From MVYY01 sp012517575 (GTDB lineage: Bacteria; Bacteroidota; Bacteroidia; Bacteroidales; Paludibacteraceae), in the NCBI GenBank assembly GCA_031629035.1, contig JAVLUG010000003.1:62001-126000 (forward strand): 64,000 bases of DNA, written 5' to 3'. Every line of letters starts with the position of its first letter. Positions within the stretch are counted from its first letter, which is position 1. The notes beneath the pieces were generated by a model, which was not told the origin of the DNA, made no database searches, and worked only from the letters and a program-made list of their open reading frames with translations. Shown in pieces: positions 27,179 to 35,539 of this stretch. The position numbers and the translations under genes were made by a program.

Positions 27179-28638
27179 AAATCAAAGGATTACGATGGTG
27201 GATTATCGGATTGATAATGCTCATTACCATTATTAACTATCTGGATAGAGGTACATTAAATTACATGTGGGTAACGAATGTAGAATATTCCATCGTCGAC
27301 GAATTTTCGTCCAAAGCCAAAAACAACGAAGCCATTTTTTTGAAAGAAAAAAACATTTATCAGCTGAAAAACAAAAAGGGAGAAACAAAGGAATTGGCTG
27401 CATCTCACGTATTGCAGAAAGAAGATAAAAAAGTAGTGATAAACAGAGAGGGAATAGCTTATGATTTAGGCATTATTGATAAAAATACCACACCGGACGA
27501 AGCATCAAAAAAAGCAAAAGGAATTTTAGGAACTATTACCATATTTTTTATGATTGCTTATGGAGTAAGCCAACTATTCTCCGGTAAACTGTACGACAAA
27601 ATTGGAACGCGAAAGGGATTTGTCATTTCAGCTGCTATTTGGGGATTGGCCGATGCGTTAACTTCTCTGGCAAAAGGGAGATTCTCTCTTACTGCTTTCA
27701 GAATGATGCTTGGATTGGGAGAAGCTGGTCCGTGGCCGGGAGCAGTAAAAAGCAATGCAGAGTGGTTTCCTCAAAAGGAGAGAGCTTTTGCACAAGGACT
27801 TTTTAATGCTGCCGCTTCTGCAGGATCAATCCTTGCTCCTATTATTATTTTAATGCTTTACTTGTTGCTGGGATGGAGACTGACATTTTTGATTGTCGGT
27901 TCATTGGGACTTATCTGGATTATTCCATGGCTGATTATCAATAAAAAGGGACCAAAAGATCATCCATGGATTACAGAAAAAGAACGTGATTACATTCTTA
28001 CCGGCCAGCCAGAAGCTCAACACGTAAACGAAAAAGAGAAAAGCTGGAAAGAATTACTGTCAAATAAAAAAAATTATTCTGTTATTTTAGGTCGTTTCTT
28101 TCTCGATCCCATCTGGTGGATGTTTGTAACGTACCTTCCTCTTTACTTGGTAGAACAATTCAATCTGAATATCACAGAACTTGCTTTCTCAGCATGGGTA
28201 CCCTATTTCGGAGCTATGATCGGAAGCCTCACCGGTGGTTGGTTTTCAGGGTACTTGATTCGATCTGGAAAAACAGTAGATAGGGCACGAAAAACGGCAA
28301 TGATAGTCGGGGGATTAATAATTATTCCTTCCGTAATAGCTTCTGTATTAGTTTCCAATGCAATATTGGCAGTCGTTCTAATGGCCTTCGTTTTGGGAGG
28401 TTTCCAATTTACCATGACCAACATTCAAACAATTCCAAGTGATTTACACAGTGGCCCATCAGTTGGTTCTTTAGCAGGGTTGGGTGGGGCGGCAGCGGTT
28501 CTTGGAACCATTTTAGCCATTTTATTTTCTGCCCAAATTACCAGCTGGCCATTACTTTTCGGTTTGCTGGCGGCGTTGGTACCATTGTCGTTAGGATCAA
28601 TATTTTTAACGGTAGGAAAAATAGAACACATAAAATAA
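27175..28638 (+). CDS. MFS hexuronate-type transporter with extended first periplasmic loop
   Basis: A 487-residue major facilitator of the anion:cation symporter (ExuT-like) kind: NYLDRGTLNY after the first helix, GLGEAGPWPGAVKSNAEWFP, ERAFAQGLFNAAASAGSI, and a PWITEKERDYI central loop, all typical of hexuronate carriers. Twelve membrane segments are expected. Between helices 1 and 2 (about residues 40-115) there is a charged insertion of some 70-80 residues, larger than in E. coli ExuT. It should carry 4-deoxy-5-keto-uronate or another uronate monomer across the inner membrane. It is coupled to kdgF by an ATGA overlap and followed by the SDR after 21 bp. Confidence 0.9.
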   Translation: MKIKGLRWWIIGLIMLITIINYLDRGTLNYMWVTNVEYSIVDEFSSKAKNNEAIFLKEKNIYQLKNKKGETKELAASHVLQKEDKKVVINREGIAYDLGIIDKNTTPDEASKKAKGILGTITIFFMIAYGVSQLFSGKLYDKIGTRKGFVISAAIWGLADALTSLAKGRFSLTAFRMMLGLGEAGPWPGAVKSNAEWFPQKERAFAQGLFNAAASAGSILAPIIILMLYLLLGWRLTFLIVGSLGLIWIIPWLIINKKGPKDHPWITEKERDYILTGQPEAQHVNEKEKSWKELLSNKKNYSVILGRFFLDPIWWMFVTYLPLYLVEQFNLNITELAFSAWVPYFGAMIGSLTGGWFSGYLIRSGKTVDRARKTAMIVGGLIIIPSVIASVLVSNAILAVVLMAFVLGGFQFTMTNIQTIPSDLHSGPSVGSLAGLGGAAAVLGTILAILFSAQITSWPLLFGLLAALVPLSLGSIFLTVGKIEHIK

Positions 28639-28659
28639 TCAATTAAAAATACTATAATT

Positions 28660-29412
28660 ATGAAATTAAAAGGAAAAGTTGCCATCGTAACCGGTGGAGC
28701 TCGAGATTTAGGAAGAGCGGTATCAATTAAATTGGCTTCTGAAGGAGCAAAAGTTGTTGTAAATTATTTTGATAATCCCGAAGATGCCAAGGAAACTTTG
28801 AAAATGATACAAGAAAATGGTGGTGAAGCCATAATTGCACAAGGCGACATGACAAAAGCAGAGGAAGTAAAAAATTTATTTGCTGCCGGTATTGCTGCGT
28901 TTGGAGATAGAATTGACATTTTAGTCAACGTGGTGGGTGGCATTTTTGGAAGAAAAGAAATTACCGAACAGGATGAAGCATGGTATAACCTCTTAATGGA
29001 TGTAAACATGAAAAGTTGCTGGCTTTGTACTCGCGAAGTCGTTCCTCACATGACAAACGGCGGCGCAATTGTAAACTTTTCATCACTTGCAGCCAGAGAC
29101 GGTGGCGGACAAGGAGCTTCCATGTATGCCTCGGCTAAAGGAGCTGTTATGACTTTTACTCGTTCCATGGCTAAAGAATTAGGTCCAAAAGGAATTCGTG
29201 TAAATGCCGTTGCTCCGGGAACAATTGCTACTTCTTTCCACGACAGGTTCAATACGCCTGAAAACAGGGAAAAAATGAAAGCAATTTATCCGCTTCGACG
29301 AGAAGGCGATGCTGGAGACATAGCCGACCTTGTATTATTTTTGGTTTCTGATGATTCCGATTATATCACAGGGACAAATATAGATATCAACGGTGGTATT
29401 TTCTTCTCTTAA
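28660..29412 (+). CDS. SDR-family oxidoreductase, probable 4-deoxy-5-keto-uronate reductase
   Basis: A 250-residue classical short-chain dehydrogenase: cofactor motif TGGARDLGR (residues about 11-19), NVVGG, catalytic Ser in NFSSLAA, and Tyr156-x3-Lys160 in YASAK, with the C-terminal DINGGIFFS. In alginate loci an SDR in this place (DehR-like) reduces 4-deoxy-5-keto-uronate to 2-keto-3-deoxygluconate; KduD-type enzymes are the related alternative. The motif VNYFD after the second strand would allow NADH as cofactor, but this is not decisive. It is the last gene of the unit, and a bidirectional terminator follows. Confidence 0.85.
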   Translation: MKLKGKVAIVTGGARDLGRAVSIKLASEGAKVVVNYFDNPEDAKETLKMIQENGGEAIIAQGDMTKAEEVKNLFAAGIAAFGDRIDILVNVVGGIFGRKEITEQDEAWYNLLMDVNMKSCWLCTREVVPHMTNGGAIVNFSSLAARDGGGQGASMYASAKGAVMTFTRSMAKELGPKGIRVNAVAPGTIATSFHDRFNTPENREKMKAIYPLRREGDAGDIADLVLFLVSDDSDYITGTNIDINGGIFFS

Positions 29413-29435
29413 GAAGAATCAAGCTTTATTGCGTT

Positions 29436-29481
29436 AAAAAAATCTCCTTTTGAAATAACACTTTCAAGAGGAGATTTTTTT
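29436..29481. terminator. bidirectional terminator between SDR and trmD
   Basis: Arms AAAAAAATCTCC (29436-29447) and GGAGATTTTTTT (29470-29481) form a stem with A-run and T-run ends, extended by TTGAAA/TTTCAA. It lies between two convergent genes and can serve both. Confidence 0.88.
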
Positions 29482-29495
29482 CATAATATGAAATA

Positions 29496-30173
29496 TTATT
29501 CCTTCAATAAATCAGGGCGCTGCTTCCGAGTTCGCTCCACCGATTGTTCGTGTAGCCATTGCTGGATATTGGCTTCATGCCCCGAAAGCAAGACATCCGG
29601 TACTTTCCAACCTTTAAAATCTGCCGGACGAGTATATACCGGAGGCGCCAATAAATTATCCTGAAAGGAGTCAAACAAAGCCGAAGTTTCATCGCCAATA
29701 GCACCCGGCAACAAGCGAACAATTGCATCAGTCATGATGGCAGCAGGAAGTTCACCTCCTGTAAGCACATAATCTCCCACACTGATTTCGCGAGTAATCA
29801 AGTGATCGCGAACCCGCTGATCAACACCCTTATAATGACCGCAAAGAATGATGATGTTTTGAAAAAGTGAAAGCTGATTGGCCATTTTCTGATTAAACAT
29901 TTCTCCATCGGGCGAAGTGTAGATGATTTCATCATAATATCTTTCTTGCATGAGTTTTGAAATTACTCGATCAATAGGTTCAACCTTCAACACCATTCCG
30001 GCGCTAAAACCAAAGGCATAGTCGTCAACATTTCGTCGTTTATCGTAGCTGTAGTCGTGCAAATTATGTATGAAAATCTCCACTAATCCCTTTTCCTGAG
30101 CTCTTTTTACAATAGAATGATTTAATGGACTTTCCAACAATTGTGGAACGGCAGAAATAATATCAATACGCAT
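29496..30173 (-). CDS. trmD: tRNA (guanine-37 N1)-methyltransferase TrmD
   Basis: A 225-residue SPOUT methyltransferase. The start MRIDIIS is chosen as in most TrmD proteins; an ATG three codons upstream (30182) is possible. Recognised segments are DIISAVPQLLESPL, the DDYAFGFSAGMVL region, IILCGHYKGVDQRV of the knotted SAM site, and EISVGDYVLTGGELPAAIMTDAIVRLLPG, which is diagnostic. The enzyme methylates G37 of tRNAs reading CNN codons to stop frameshifting. It lies 34-43 bp after rnz on the same strand. Ordinary chromosomal gene. Confidence 0.97.
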   Translation of the reverse strand: MRIDIISAVPQLLESPLNHSIVKRAQEKGLVEIFIHNLHDYSYDKRRNVDDYAFGFSAGMVLKVEPIDRVISKLMQERYYDEIIYTSPDGEMFNQKMANQLSLFQNIIILCGHYKGVDQRVRDHLITREISVGDYVLTGGELPAAIMTDAIVRLLPGAIGDETSALFDSFQDNLLAPPVYTRPADFKGWKVPDVLLSGHEANIQQWLHEQSVERTRKQRPDLLKE

Positions 30174-30216
30174 CTTCCCCATAAATCGCTAATTACTTTA
30201 CATCAAACTTCTTTGC

Positions 30217-31131
30217 CTATATTTCATAACTCTCCATGTCCTGCCCTGCAATAACAGGTTGAAAAACGGATGAAGCTTCATTTAGCAGAACAGACTGGTC
30301 GGTGTAGCGTGCCGAATAATGTCCGATAATCAACTTTCCAACTTCAGCTTTTCTTGCAATTTCTGCTGCCTGAAGCGCCGTTGAATGGAGTGTTTTATTA
30401 GCTCGTACTTTATCTTCTTCCAGAAAAGTTGCTTCATGATACAAACAATCCACGCCACGGATAATGGGTACAATACTTTCATCGTAAGCCGTGTCCGAAC
30501 AATAAGCAAAACGTTTGGGCGGCACGTTTTCATATGTTAATTTCTCATTTGGAACAATTTCACCTTCGTCTGTAATAAAATCCTCTCCTTGCTTGATTTT
30601 ATGCAACTGCGAAACAGGAATATTGAAGAAATCAATCATTTCGCGGATCAAATGCCTTTCGAGCGGTTTTTCTTCAAACAGAAAACCACAAGTAGGAACC
30701 TTGTGCTTAAGCGGTATGGAAGAAACTTTCACAGTGCGATCCTCATAAATCAGTTCATTCACTTGCGGGTTGAAGGGTTGGAAAAATAATTGAAAAGGTG
30801 TTTCAGCAGAAAAATAGTGCAACGGAACTTCCATTATTTTTTCCAAATCGGGATGAGCATGGATATGTAAATCGGCAGTGCGATGCAACATGGAAAAAGA
30901 AGAAATAAGTCCCAACAAACCAAGACAATGGTCGCCATGAAGATGAGAAATAAAAATATGTCCCATGCGATTGGTTTTCATCCCCATTTGTCGAAGTCTG
31001 ATTTGTGCGCCTTCTCCGCAATCAATCAAAAACTGTTTCTCGCGCAAATCGATTAAAAAAGCGCTAGGAAAATTTCTTTTGGTAGGCAAAGCCGAACCAC
31101 AACCCAAAATAGTAAATGTTGCTTTTGGCAT
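30217..31131 (-). CDS. rnz: ribonuclease Z
   Basis: A 304-residue metallo-beta-lactamase-fold RNase Z. The zinc motif FISHLHGDHCLGLLG, the early GCGSALPTKRNFPSAFLI, the YCSDTAYDE strand, YHEATF and the late IIGHYSARY are all present, matching the ElaC/RNase Z long-established pattern. It trims tRNA 3' trailers, which matters here because the local tRNA-Phe gene does not encode CCA. It is followed by trmD and preceded by lptB (62 bp gap), giving a small RNA-processing and envelope gene group. Confidence 0.96.
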   Translation of the reverse strand: MPKATFTILGCGSALPTKRNFPSAFLIDLREKQFLIDCGEGAQIRLRQMGMKTNRMGHIFISHLHGDHCLGLLGLISSFSMLHRTADLHIHAHPDLEKIMEVPLHYFSAETPFQLFFQPFNPQVNELIYEDRTVKVSSIPLKHKVPTCGFLFEEKPLERHLIREMIDFFNIPVSQLHKIKQGEDFITDEGEIVPNEKLTYENVPPKRFAYCSDTAYDESIVPIIRGVDCLYHEATFLEEDKVRANKTLHSTALQAAEIARKAEVGKLIIGHYSARYTDQSVLLNEASSVFQPVIAGQDMESYEI

Positions 31132-31193
31132 GATCGATTTTTCGAAAAAAGAAAAAATCTTTCCTTTGAATTACTTAGGAGCTTGAATAAAAA

Positions 31194-31946
31194 TTATACT
31201 TTCGTTTTCTTTTTAAGTTCAAAATCGCGTCCCAAATATTTTTCACGGACAATAGGATTTTCAGACAATTCAAGCGCTGTGCCCTGAAACATGATTCGTC
31301 CGTCGAAGAGCATATAAGCGCGGTCAGTGATAGCTAATGTTTCATCTACATTGTGATCGGTTATCAGAATACCTATGTTTTTATCCTTCAATTTCCAAAC
31401 AATATCCTGAATATCCTGAACAGCAATGGGATCTACACCGGCAAACGGCTCATCAAGCAAAATAAAACGCGGTTCGATAGCCAGACAGCGTGCTATTTCA
31501 GTCCTTCTACGTTCGCCTCCTGACAATCGGTCGCCAATGTTTTTTCTCACATGTTCCAGATTAAATTCTTCGATCAGCGTTTCCAACTTCTCTTTCTGAT
31601 ATTCCTTGCTGAATTTTGTCATTTCCAGCACGGATTTGATATTGTCTTCCACCGTCATTTTCCTAAAGACGGAAGGCTCCTGGGCCAAATAGCCGATGCC
31701 ACTTTGTGCGCGTTTATAAACAGGATATTTTGTTATATCGATATCGTTTAAGAAAATTTTACCGGCATTGGGCGTAACCAATCCCACCACCATGTAAAAA
31801 GTAGTAGTTTTACCGGCTCCATTCGGGCCCAACAAACCGACAATTTCACCTTGTCGGACTTCAATGGAAACATCATCCACTACAGTTCTTTTGCCGTAAC
31901 GTTTTACCAAATGTTCGGTGCGCAGCACCATTTCATCATTGCTCAT
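31194..31946 (-). CDS. lptB: LPS export ABC transporter ATP-binding protein LptB
   Basis: ATP-binding subunit of the LptBFG transporter that drives lipopolysaccharide to the outer membrane. Walker A GPNGAGKTTTF, Q-loop YLAQEPSVF, signature LSGGERRR and Walker B FILLDEPFAGVD are complete, and EARCLAIEP-like spacing matches LptB rather than amino-acid ABC ATPases. The start at ATG 31946 (MSNDEMVLR) is chosen because a longer reading begins with TTG inside the promoter -7 box. The protein has 250 residues. Confidence 0.95.
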   Translation of the reverse strand: MSNDEMVLRTEHLVKRYGKRTVVDDVSIEVRQGEIVGLLGPNGAGKTTTFYMVVGLVTPNAGKIFLNDIDITKYPVYKRAQSGIGYLAQEPSVFRKMTVEDNIKSVLEMTKFSKEYQKEKLETLIEEFNLEHVRKNIGDRLSGGERRRTEIARCLAIEPRFILLDEPFAGVDPIAVQDIQDIVWKLKDKNIGILITDHNVDETLAITDRAYMLFDGRIMFQGTALELSENPIVREKYLGRDFELKKKTKV

Positions 31947-31964
31947 AACAGATTTTTGAAGTTG

Positions 31965-31972
31965 CAAATTTA
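31965..31972 (-). promoter_or_regulatory. -7 promoter element of lptB
   Basis: Read on the minus strand this is TAAATTTG, fitting TAnnTTTG, 18 bp before the lptB ATG at 31946. It rules out the upstream TTG as start. Confidence 0.6.
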
Positions 31973-32075
31973 CACTTTTTTATCTTGAGAATCAAACGAA
32001 TTTTTTCGATTGTGTCCGTTGCCTTTTTAAGGGCTCTACCTTAGTTGTGGTAAGAAAAATACATATTCAAAGGTA

Positions 32076-32106
32076 TTTACGTGTTGTCGGAAGAGATGTA
32101 ATTTTG
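32076..32106 (+). promoter_or_regulatory. promoter of the DUF4395 gene
   Basis: TTTA at 32076-32079, 19 bp, TAATTTTG at 32099-32106, with the ATG 29 bp further on. The -33 box is one base off consensus. Confidence 0.6.
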
Positions 32107-32134
32107 CTTTACAAATTCTAATAAAAAAAACATC

Positions 32135-32584
32135 ATGAAAGTTGATATTCTTTGCCCAATTACAAATAAAAGCACCGACGAGCACGTTGCCCGATTGAAT
32201 GCCGGATTTACGGTGTTACTTTTGTCGTCTTATTTTGCAACTTCGAATATTGTTCCGGTAGTTTTCTTGTTGCTTGATTTCAGTGTAAGAGCCATAGAAC
32301 GACCAGAATGGAGCCTTTTGGCAAAAACATCGAAATGGCTTTTACGAAAGTTTGATGTCGACCCAAAACCGCTCAATGCCGGACCAAAAATTTTCGCTGC
32401 GCGCATTGGAAGTTTTTTCAGCCTTATCACAATTCTACTTTTCTGGCTGAAACTGCCCACCGTCAGCTTTGCATTTGCAACCGTGTTTTTAGTTTTTGCC
32501 TTATTGGAATCGGCTTTAAATTTCTGTGTAGCTTGCAGAATTTATCCTTGGATTTACCATATTTTTCAGGGAAAAGAAAAATGA
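32135..32584 (+). CDS. DUF4395 family integral membrane protein
   Basis: A 149-residue membrane protein with about four hydrophobic segments. It shows the DUF4395 pattern: CPITNKSTDEHVARLNAGF at the start, then FLLLDFSVRAI, GPKIFAARIG, and the closing ALLESALNFCVACRIYPWIY with two cysteines. The function of the family is not known; members often stand near thiol or sulphur-related genes, but not here. It is divergent from lptB, and its stop lies 12 bp from that of the convergent antiporter gene. Confidence 0.9.
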   Translation: MKVDILCPITNKSTDEHVARLNAGFTVLLLSSYFATSNIVPVVFLLLDFSVRAIERPEWSLLAKTSKWLLRKFDVDPKPLNAGPKIFAARIGSFFSLITILLFWLKLPTVSFAFATVFLVFALLESALNFCVACRIYPWIYHIFQGKEK

Positions 32585-32595
32585 AAAGAAATTTT

Positions 32596-34092
32596 TTATG
32601 GCTCATTATTTATGCCTAATTTCTTGTATGTTTCTCTCATAATTTCTTCATTATCAGCAATCAACAGAACCGTATCTCCGGTTTCCAGTTTGGTGTTTCC
32701 ACGAGGTACAAAAAAATGATCTTTTCGTTTAACCATCACTGCGAGTGTTTGTTCAGGCAAAGTTATGTCCATCAGTTTGCGACCTTTTTGCAACATTTCT
32801 TCAGTTACCGTAATTTCGCTTATGGACGATTTAATGTCTTCCGGTAAATCTATGTCAAATTCTTTCAGCTTAGGTTTATCGCTCGATGGCAAGGTTAATT
32901 TCAGCAGACGGGCAACAAAAGGGATAGAAGAACCTTGAAGCACCAGCGAAAGAATTGTGATGAAAAAAACTATATTGAACATCATTCTTGCTTGCGGTAT
33001 TCCGCTCATCCACGGATAGGTGGCAAAAATAATCGGTACAGCGCCTCTTAACCCAACCCATGAAACAAAGAGTTTACTTTTAAAATTAATTTTTCTGAAA
33101 GGCGAAAGCAAAATAAAAACTGAAAAAGGACGTGAAACTATAATCATAAACAAACCGATTAATATCCCGGCACCCGCTATGGGAATAAGTTCGTGAGGAT
33201 CAACCAAAAGCCCAAGCGTAAGAAACATAATTATTTGAAACAGCCAGGTCAATCCGTCAAAAAATCTAAGGCTGCTCTTTTTGTGAACAAATCGCTGATT
33301 CCCAATAAAAAGACCACCGATATATACAGCCAGATACCCGTTTCCTCCCAAAATAGAAGTAAAACTGTAAAGAAAAAATAAAAACGAAAGCAACAGCACG
33401 GAATATAATCCCTCATAATCAAGTTGAATATGGTTGATGAAATAAACCACCATTTTCGATAAAATATAACCACAAAGGGCTCCAATGATAAATTGACGAA
33501 AGAAAAGTAAAACTACTTCCATTCCACTAATGCGGGAAGATTGCAAAAGTTGAATAAAGACAATCATCAACATGTAAGCGATAGGATCATTGCTTCCGCT
33601 TTCCAATTCAAGTAAAGGACGCAAGTTATGTTTTATGGATAATTTTTTGGACCGCAGGATAGAAAATACCGAAGCTGAATCGGTTGAAGACATGATGCTG
33701 CCCAACAGCATCGACTCCAAAAAACTGAAAGTAATAGCAGTGAAAAGATGATGCGTCAGCCAAAAGATAAAACATCCGGTAATAAATGCCGTTAGCAACA
33801 CGCCAAAAGTGGACAAAATAATGCCCTGCCAAAGGATCGGCCTTATTTCCGATAAACGGGTGTCCATACCGCCGGAAAATAAAATGATATTCAAAGCCAC
33901 AACACCAATCAGCTGGGCTTGTTTGGGAGAGTCAAACTGTATTCCCAAACCGTCGCTTCCGGCAAAAATCCCCACCAGCAAAAAAAGCAACAACGCAGGA
34001 ACTCCAAAACGATAGCTCGTTTTACCTGCTATAATACTTATGATGAGAAGAATAGAAGCAACCAGGAAATAAAATTCAACAGAAACATTCAT
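32596..34092 (-). CDS. potassium/proton antiporter, CPA1 family with TrkA-C domain
   Basis: A cation/proton antiporter of about 498 residues with some 12 membrane segments (FGVPALLLFLLVGIFAGSDG, ELESGSNDPIAYML with the paired acidic site, SWVGLRGAVPIIFATYP) followed by a cytoplasmic TrkA-C/RCK_C domain (from about residue 420; LPEQTLAVMVKRKDHFFVPRGNT). This is the layout of CvrA/NhaP2 K+/H+ antiporters. I prefer the start MNVSVEFY at 34092; ATG 34104 is also open, and a TTG reading at 34119 overlaps the promoter (TAAGTTTG on the minus strand at 34124-34117). Its role is cytoplasmic K+ and pH balance. Confidence 0.92.
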   Translation of the reverse strand: MNVSVEFYFLVASILLIISIIAGKTSYRFGVPALLLFLLVGIFAGSDGLGIQFDSPKQAQLIGVVALNIILFSGGMDTRLSEIRPILWQGIILSTFGVLLTAFITGCFIFWLTHHLFTAITFSFLESMLLGSIMSSTDSASVFSILRSKKLSIKHNLRPLLELESGSNDPIAYMLMIVFIQLLQSSRISGMEVVLLFFRQFIIGALCGYILSKMVVYFINHIQLDYEGLYSVLLLSFLFFLYSFTSILGGNGYLAVYIGGLFIGNQRFVHKKSSLRFFDGLTWLFQIIMFLTLGLLVDPHELIPIAGAGILIGLFMIIVSRPFSVFILLSPFRKINFKSKLFVSWVGLRGAVPIIFATYPWMSGIPQARMMFNIVFFITILSLVLQGSSIPFVARLLKLTLPSSDKPKLKEFDIDLPEDIKSSISEITVTEEMLQKGRKLMDITLPEQTLAVMVKRKDHFFVPRGNTKLETGDTVLLIADNEEIMRETYKKLGINNEP

Positions 34093-34116
34093 AAAACTGT
34101 TCATTAAGGTGCAGTA

Positions 34117-34124
34117 CAAACTTA
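34117..34124 (-). promoter_or_regulatory. -7 promoter element of the antiporter gene
   Basis: Minus-strand TAAGTTTG fits TAnnTTTG and stands 24 bp before the preferred ATG at 34092. No clear -33 TTTG is seen. Confidence 0.5.
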
Positions 34125-34360
34125 TAATTTTTTAGCCGGATATTAAAATTTCATTGCTAAAAAGAAACAGTTTTTTGAGTTCTTAAAATAGTTTTAAAAT
34201 TAAAAAGAATCTATTATCAGCTTTCTTTGCTACCCGTTATTCAGCCAAAACTTTCTGTTGAGAACAGGAAAAAACAACTACCCGTTCGTTAACAAATATC
34301 TATAATCATTTGAAATTGAAAGATTCTATAAATTTCGAAAGATTTTTTCAGCCGAAAAAC

Positions 34361-34391
34361 TTTGGTATTTTGAGAAAAAGGATTATCTTTG
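34361..34391 (+). promoter_or_regulatory. promoter of tRNA-Phe
   Basis: TTTG at 34361-34364, 19 bp, TATCTTTG at 34384-34391; the tRNA begins 16 bp downstream. Full match to the Bacteroides-type consensus. Confidence 0.85.
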
Positions 34392-34406
34392 CAATCTCAA
34401 AAAAAT

Positions 34407-34479
34407 GGTACCATAGCTCAGTTGGTAGAGCAAAGGACTGAAAATCCTTGTGTCCCCGGTTCGATTCCTGGTGGTACCA
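34407..34479 (+). tRNA. tRNA-Phe (GAA)
   Basis: A 73-base cloverleaf. The acceptor stem GGTACCA pairs with TGGTACC, the D arm is GCTC/GAGC, and the anticodon loop CTGAAAA at 34438-34444 carries GAA. The T arm CCCGG/CCTGG has a C-T mismatch in the middle pair. Discriminator A at 34479; CCA is not encoded. It has its own promoter and terminator. Confidence 0.97.
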
Positions 34480-34488
34480 CATCACCAA

Positions 34489-34523
34489 AAAAACGCAATT
34501 AGTAATCAATTAGTTGCGTTTTT
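34489..34523 (+). terminator. terminator of tRNA-Phe
   Basis: Arms AAAAACGCAA (34489-34498) and TTGCGTTTTT (34514-34523) with a T-rich run after the stem. Confidence 0.85.
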
Positions 34524-34533
34524 CTTTTTGTAA

Positions 34534-34558
34534 TTTGCACCACATTTGCACCACATCA
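34534..34558 (+). repeat. short tandem repeat resembling the tRNA 3' end
   Basis: TTTGCACCACA occurs twice in tandem (34534-34544 and 34545-34555). The second copy continues as ACCACATCA, which is also found at the tRNA 3' end (34476-34484). This could be a remnant attachment site, but no integrase gene is present. Confidence 0.4.
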
Positions 34559-34679
34559 TTCACCAATTATAATACCTTAATATACCCTACAATACTTTGT
34601 ATTACCTATTTAGAGGCAAATATCATTGTTATATCTTTATGCTATAAATTTTAATTGTTGAATCTAAACATTTATAGCT

Positions 34680-35486
34680 ATGGCACGACAAATTGGTCAC
34701 ATTAAGTACAAAGGTACTTTAGGCGAAGTTCGCCACTTTAAGATTAAAGGATTATCCGGGGATTACGCAGGATTGAAAGGCGGTCCTTCGGGTGAAATGG
34801 TAAAAAACGATCCTTCATTTAAGAGGACACGTGAAAACATGAATGAATTCGGCAGTTGTGCCTTAACGGCAAAATCCGTGCGAATGGGTCTTTCCCAATT
34901 GATGGCTCAGATGAGCGATCCTCAGTTCACTGGACGTCTAACGGGAATAATGAAAAAGATTAACCTGGAAGATCAATCAGAAGCAAGAGGGGTGCGTGCT
35001 GTGCTTGTTTCAGCTCAAAAGAAGTATCTTGTAGGGCTGAACTTTAACAAGAACATCAGCTTCAATGGTGTGGTTTTAGTTCCATATTCTGTAAGTGCTG
35101 AAACTGACCGAACCGGTGCAACCTTAACTGTTTCTGCGTTCAACATTGCTACGGGCATCAGAATTCCATCAGGAGCAACGCATTTCCGTTTTGTGAATGC
35201 AGTATCAGTTATTTCTGATTTTGCTTACAACAGCATTACAAAGGTTTATGAACCGATGGAGCCTGCCCTGAATGAATTGGCAAATATCACTTATTCTGAT
35301 TATATCGATGTCAATTCTGTTCAAAGTGTTGATATTACCGTAACAAGTGCACTTCCAGCAGGCACTGTATTAACTGACAACGTGAGCCTCATCCAGAGTA
35401 TCGGCGTTGAATTTTACCAAAAAGTAGGTGAAGGATATTATCTTTTCAATTCAGGTAACTGCTTAAAGATTCAAGATTTGTATTAA
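34680..35486 (+). CDS. conserved hypothetical protein, 268 residues
   Basis: I do not recognise a named domain. The protein lacks a signal peptide. Its first 110 residues are basic and Gly/Lys-rich (RQIGHIKYKGTLGEVRHF, then GLKGGPSGE, RTRENMNEFG), the region to about 120 ends RLTGIMKKINLEDQ, and the rest is beta-rich with Ser/Thr/Val strands. I recall similar proteins in other Bacteroidota without assigned function, often in variable regions. It stands alone after tRNA-Phe and is followed by its own terminator. Codon use looks ordinary, and the reading frame is clean, so I think it is a real gene. Secretion by an unconventional route or a structural role cannot be judged. Confidence 0.8.
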   Translation: MARQIGHIKYKGTLGEVRHFKIKGLSGDYAGLKGGPSGEMVKNDPSFKRTRENMNEFGSCALTAKSVRMGLSQLMAQMSDPQFTGRLTGIMKKINLEDQSEARGVRAVLVSAQKKYLVGLNFNKNISFNGVVLVPYSVSAETDRTGATLTVSAFNIATGIRIPSGATHFRFVNAVSVISDFAYNSITKVYEPMEPALNELANITYSDYIDVNSVQSVDITVTSALPAGTVLTDNVSLIQSIGVEFYQKVGEGYYLFNSGNCLKIQDLY

Positions 35487-35511
35487 ATTTACATAATCGT
35501 ATGCGAAAGAG

Positions 35512-35538
35512 ACCTGTCAGAAATGGCAGGTTTTTTTT
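35512..35538 (+). terminator. terminator of the 34680 gene
   Basis: Arms ACCTGTC (35512-35518) and GGCAGGT (35525-35531) pair with one G-T wobble and are followed by a run of eight T. Confidence 0.85.
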
Positions 35539-35539
35539 G

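Noticed and set aside
34680..35486. Integrase or phage gene after the tRNA
   Set aside because: No tyrosine-recombinase motif is present in this protein, and no phage gene is seen nearby.
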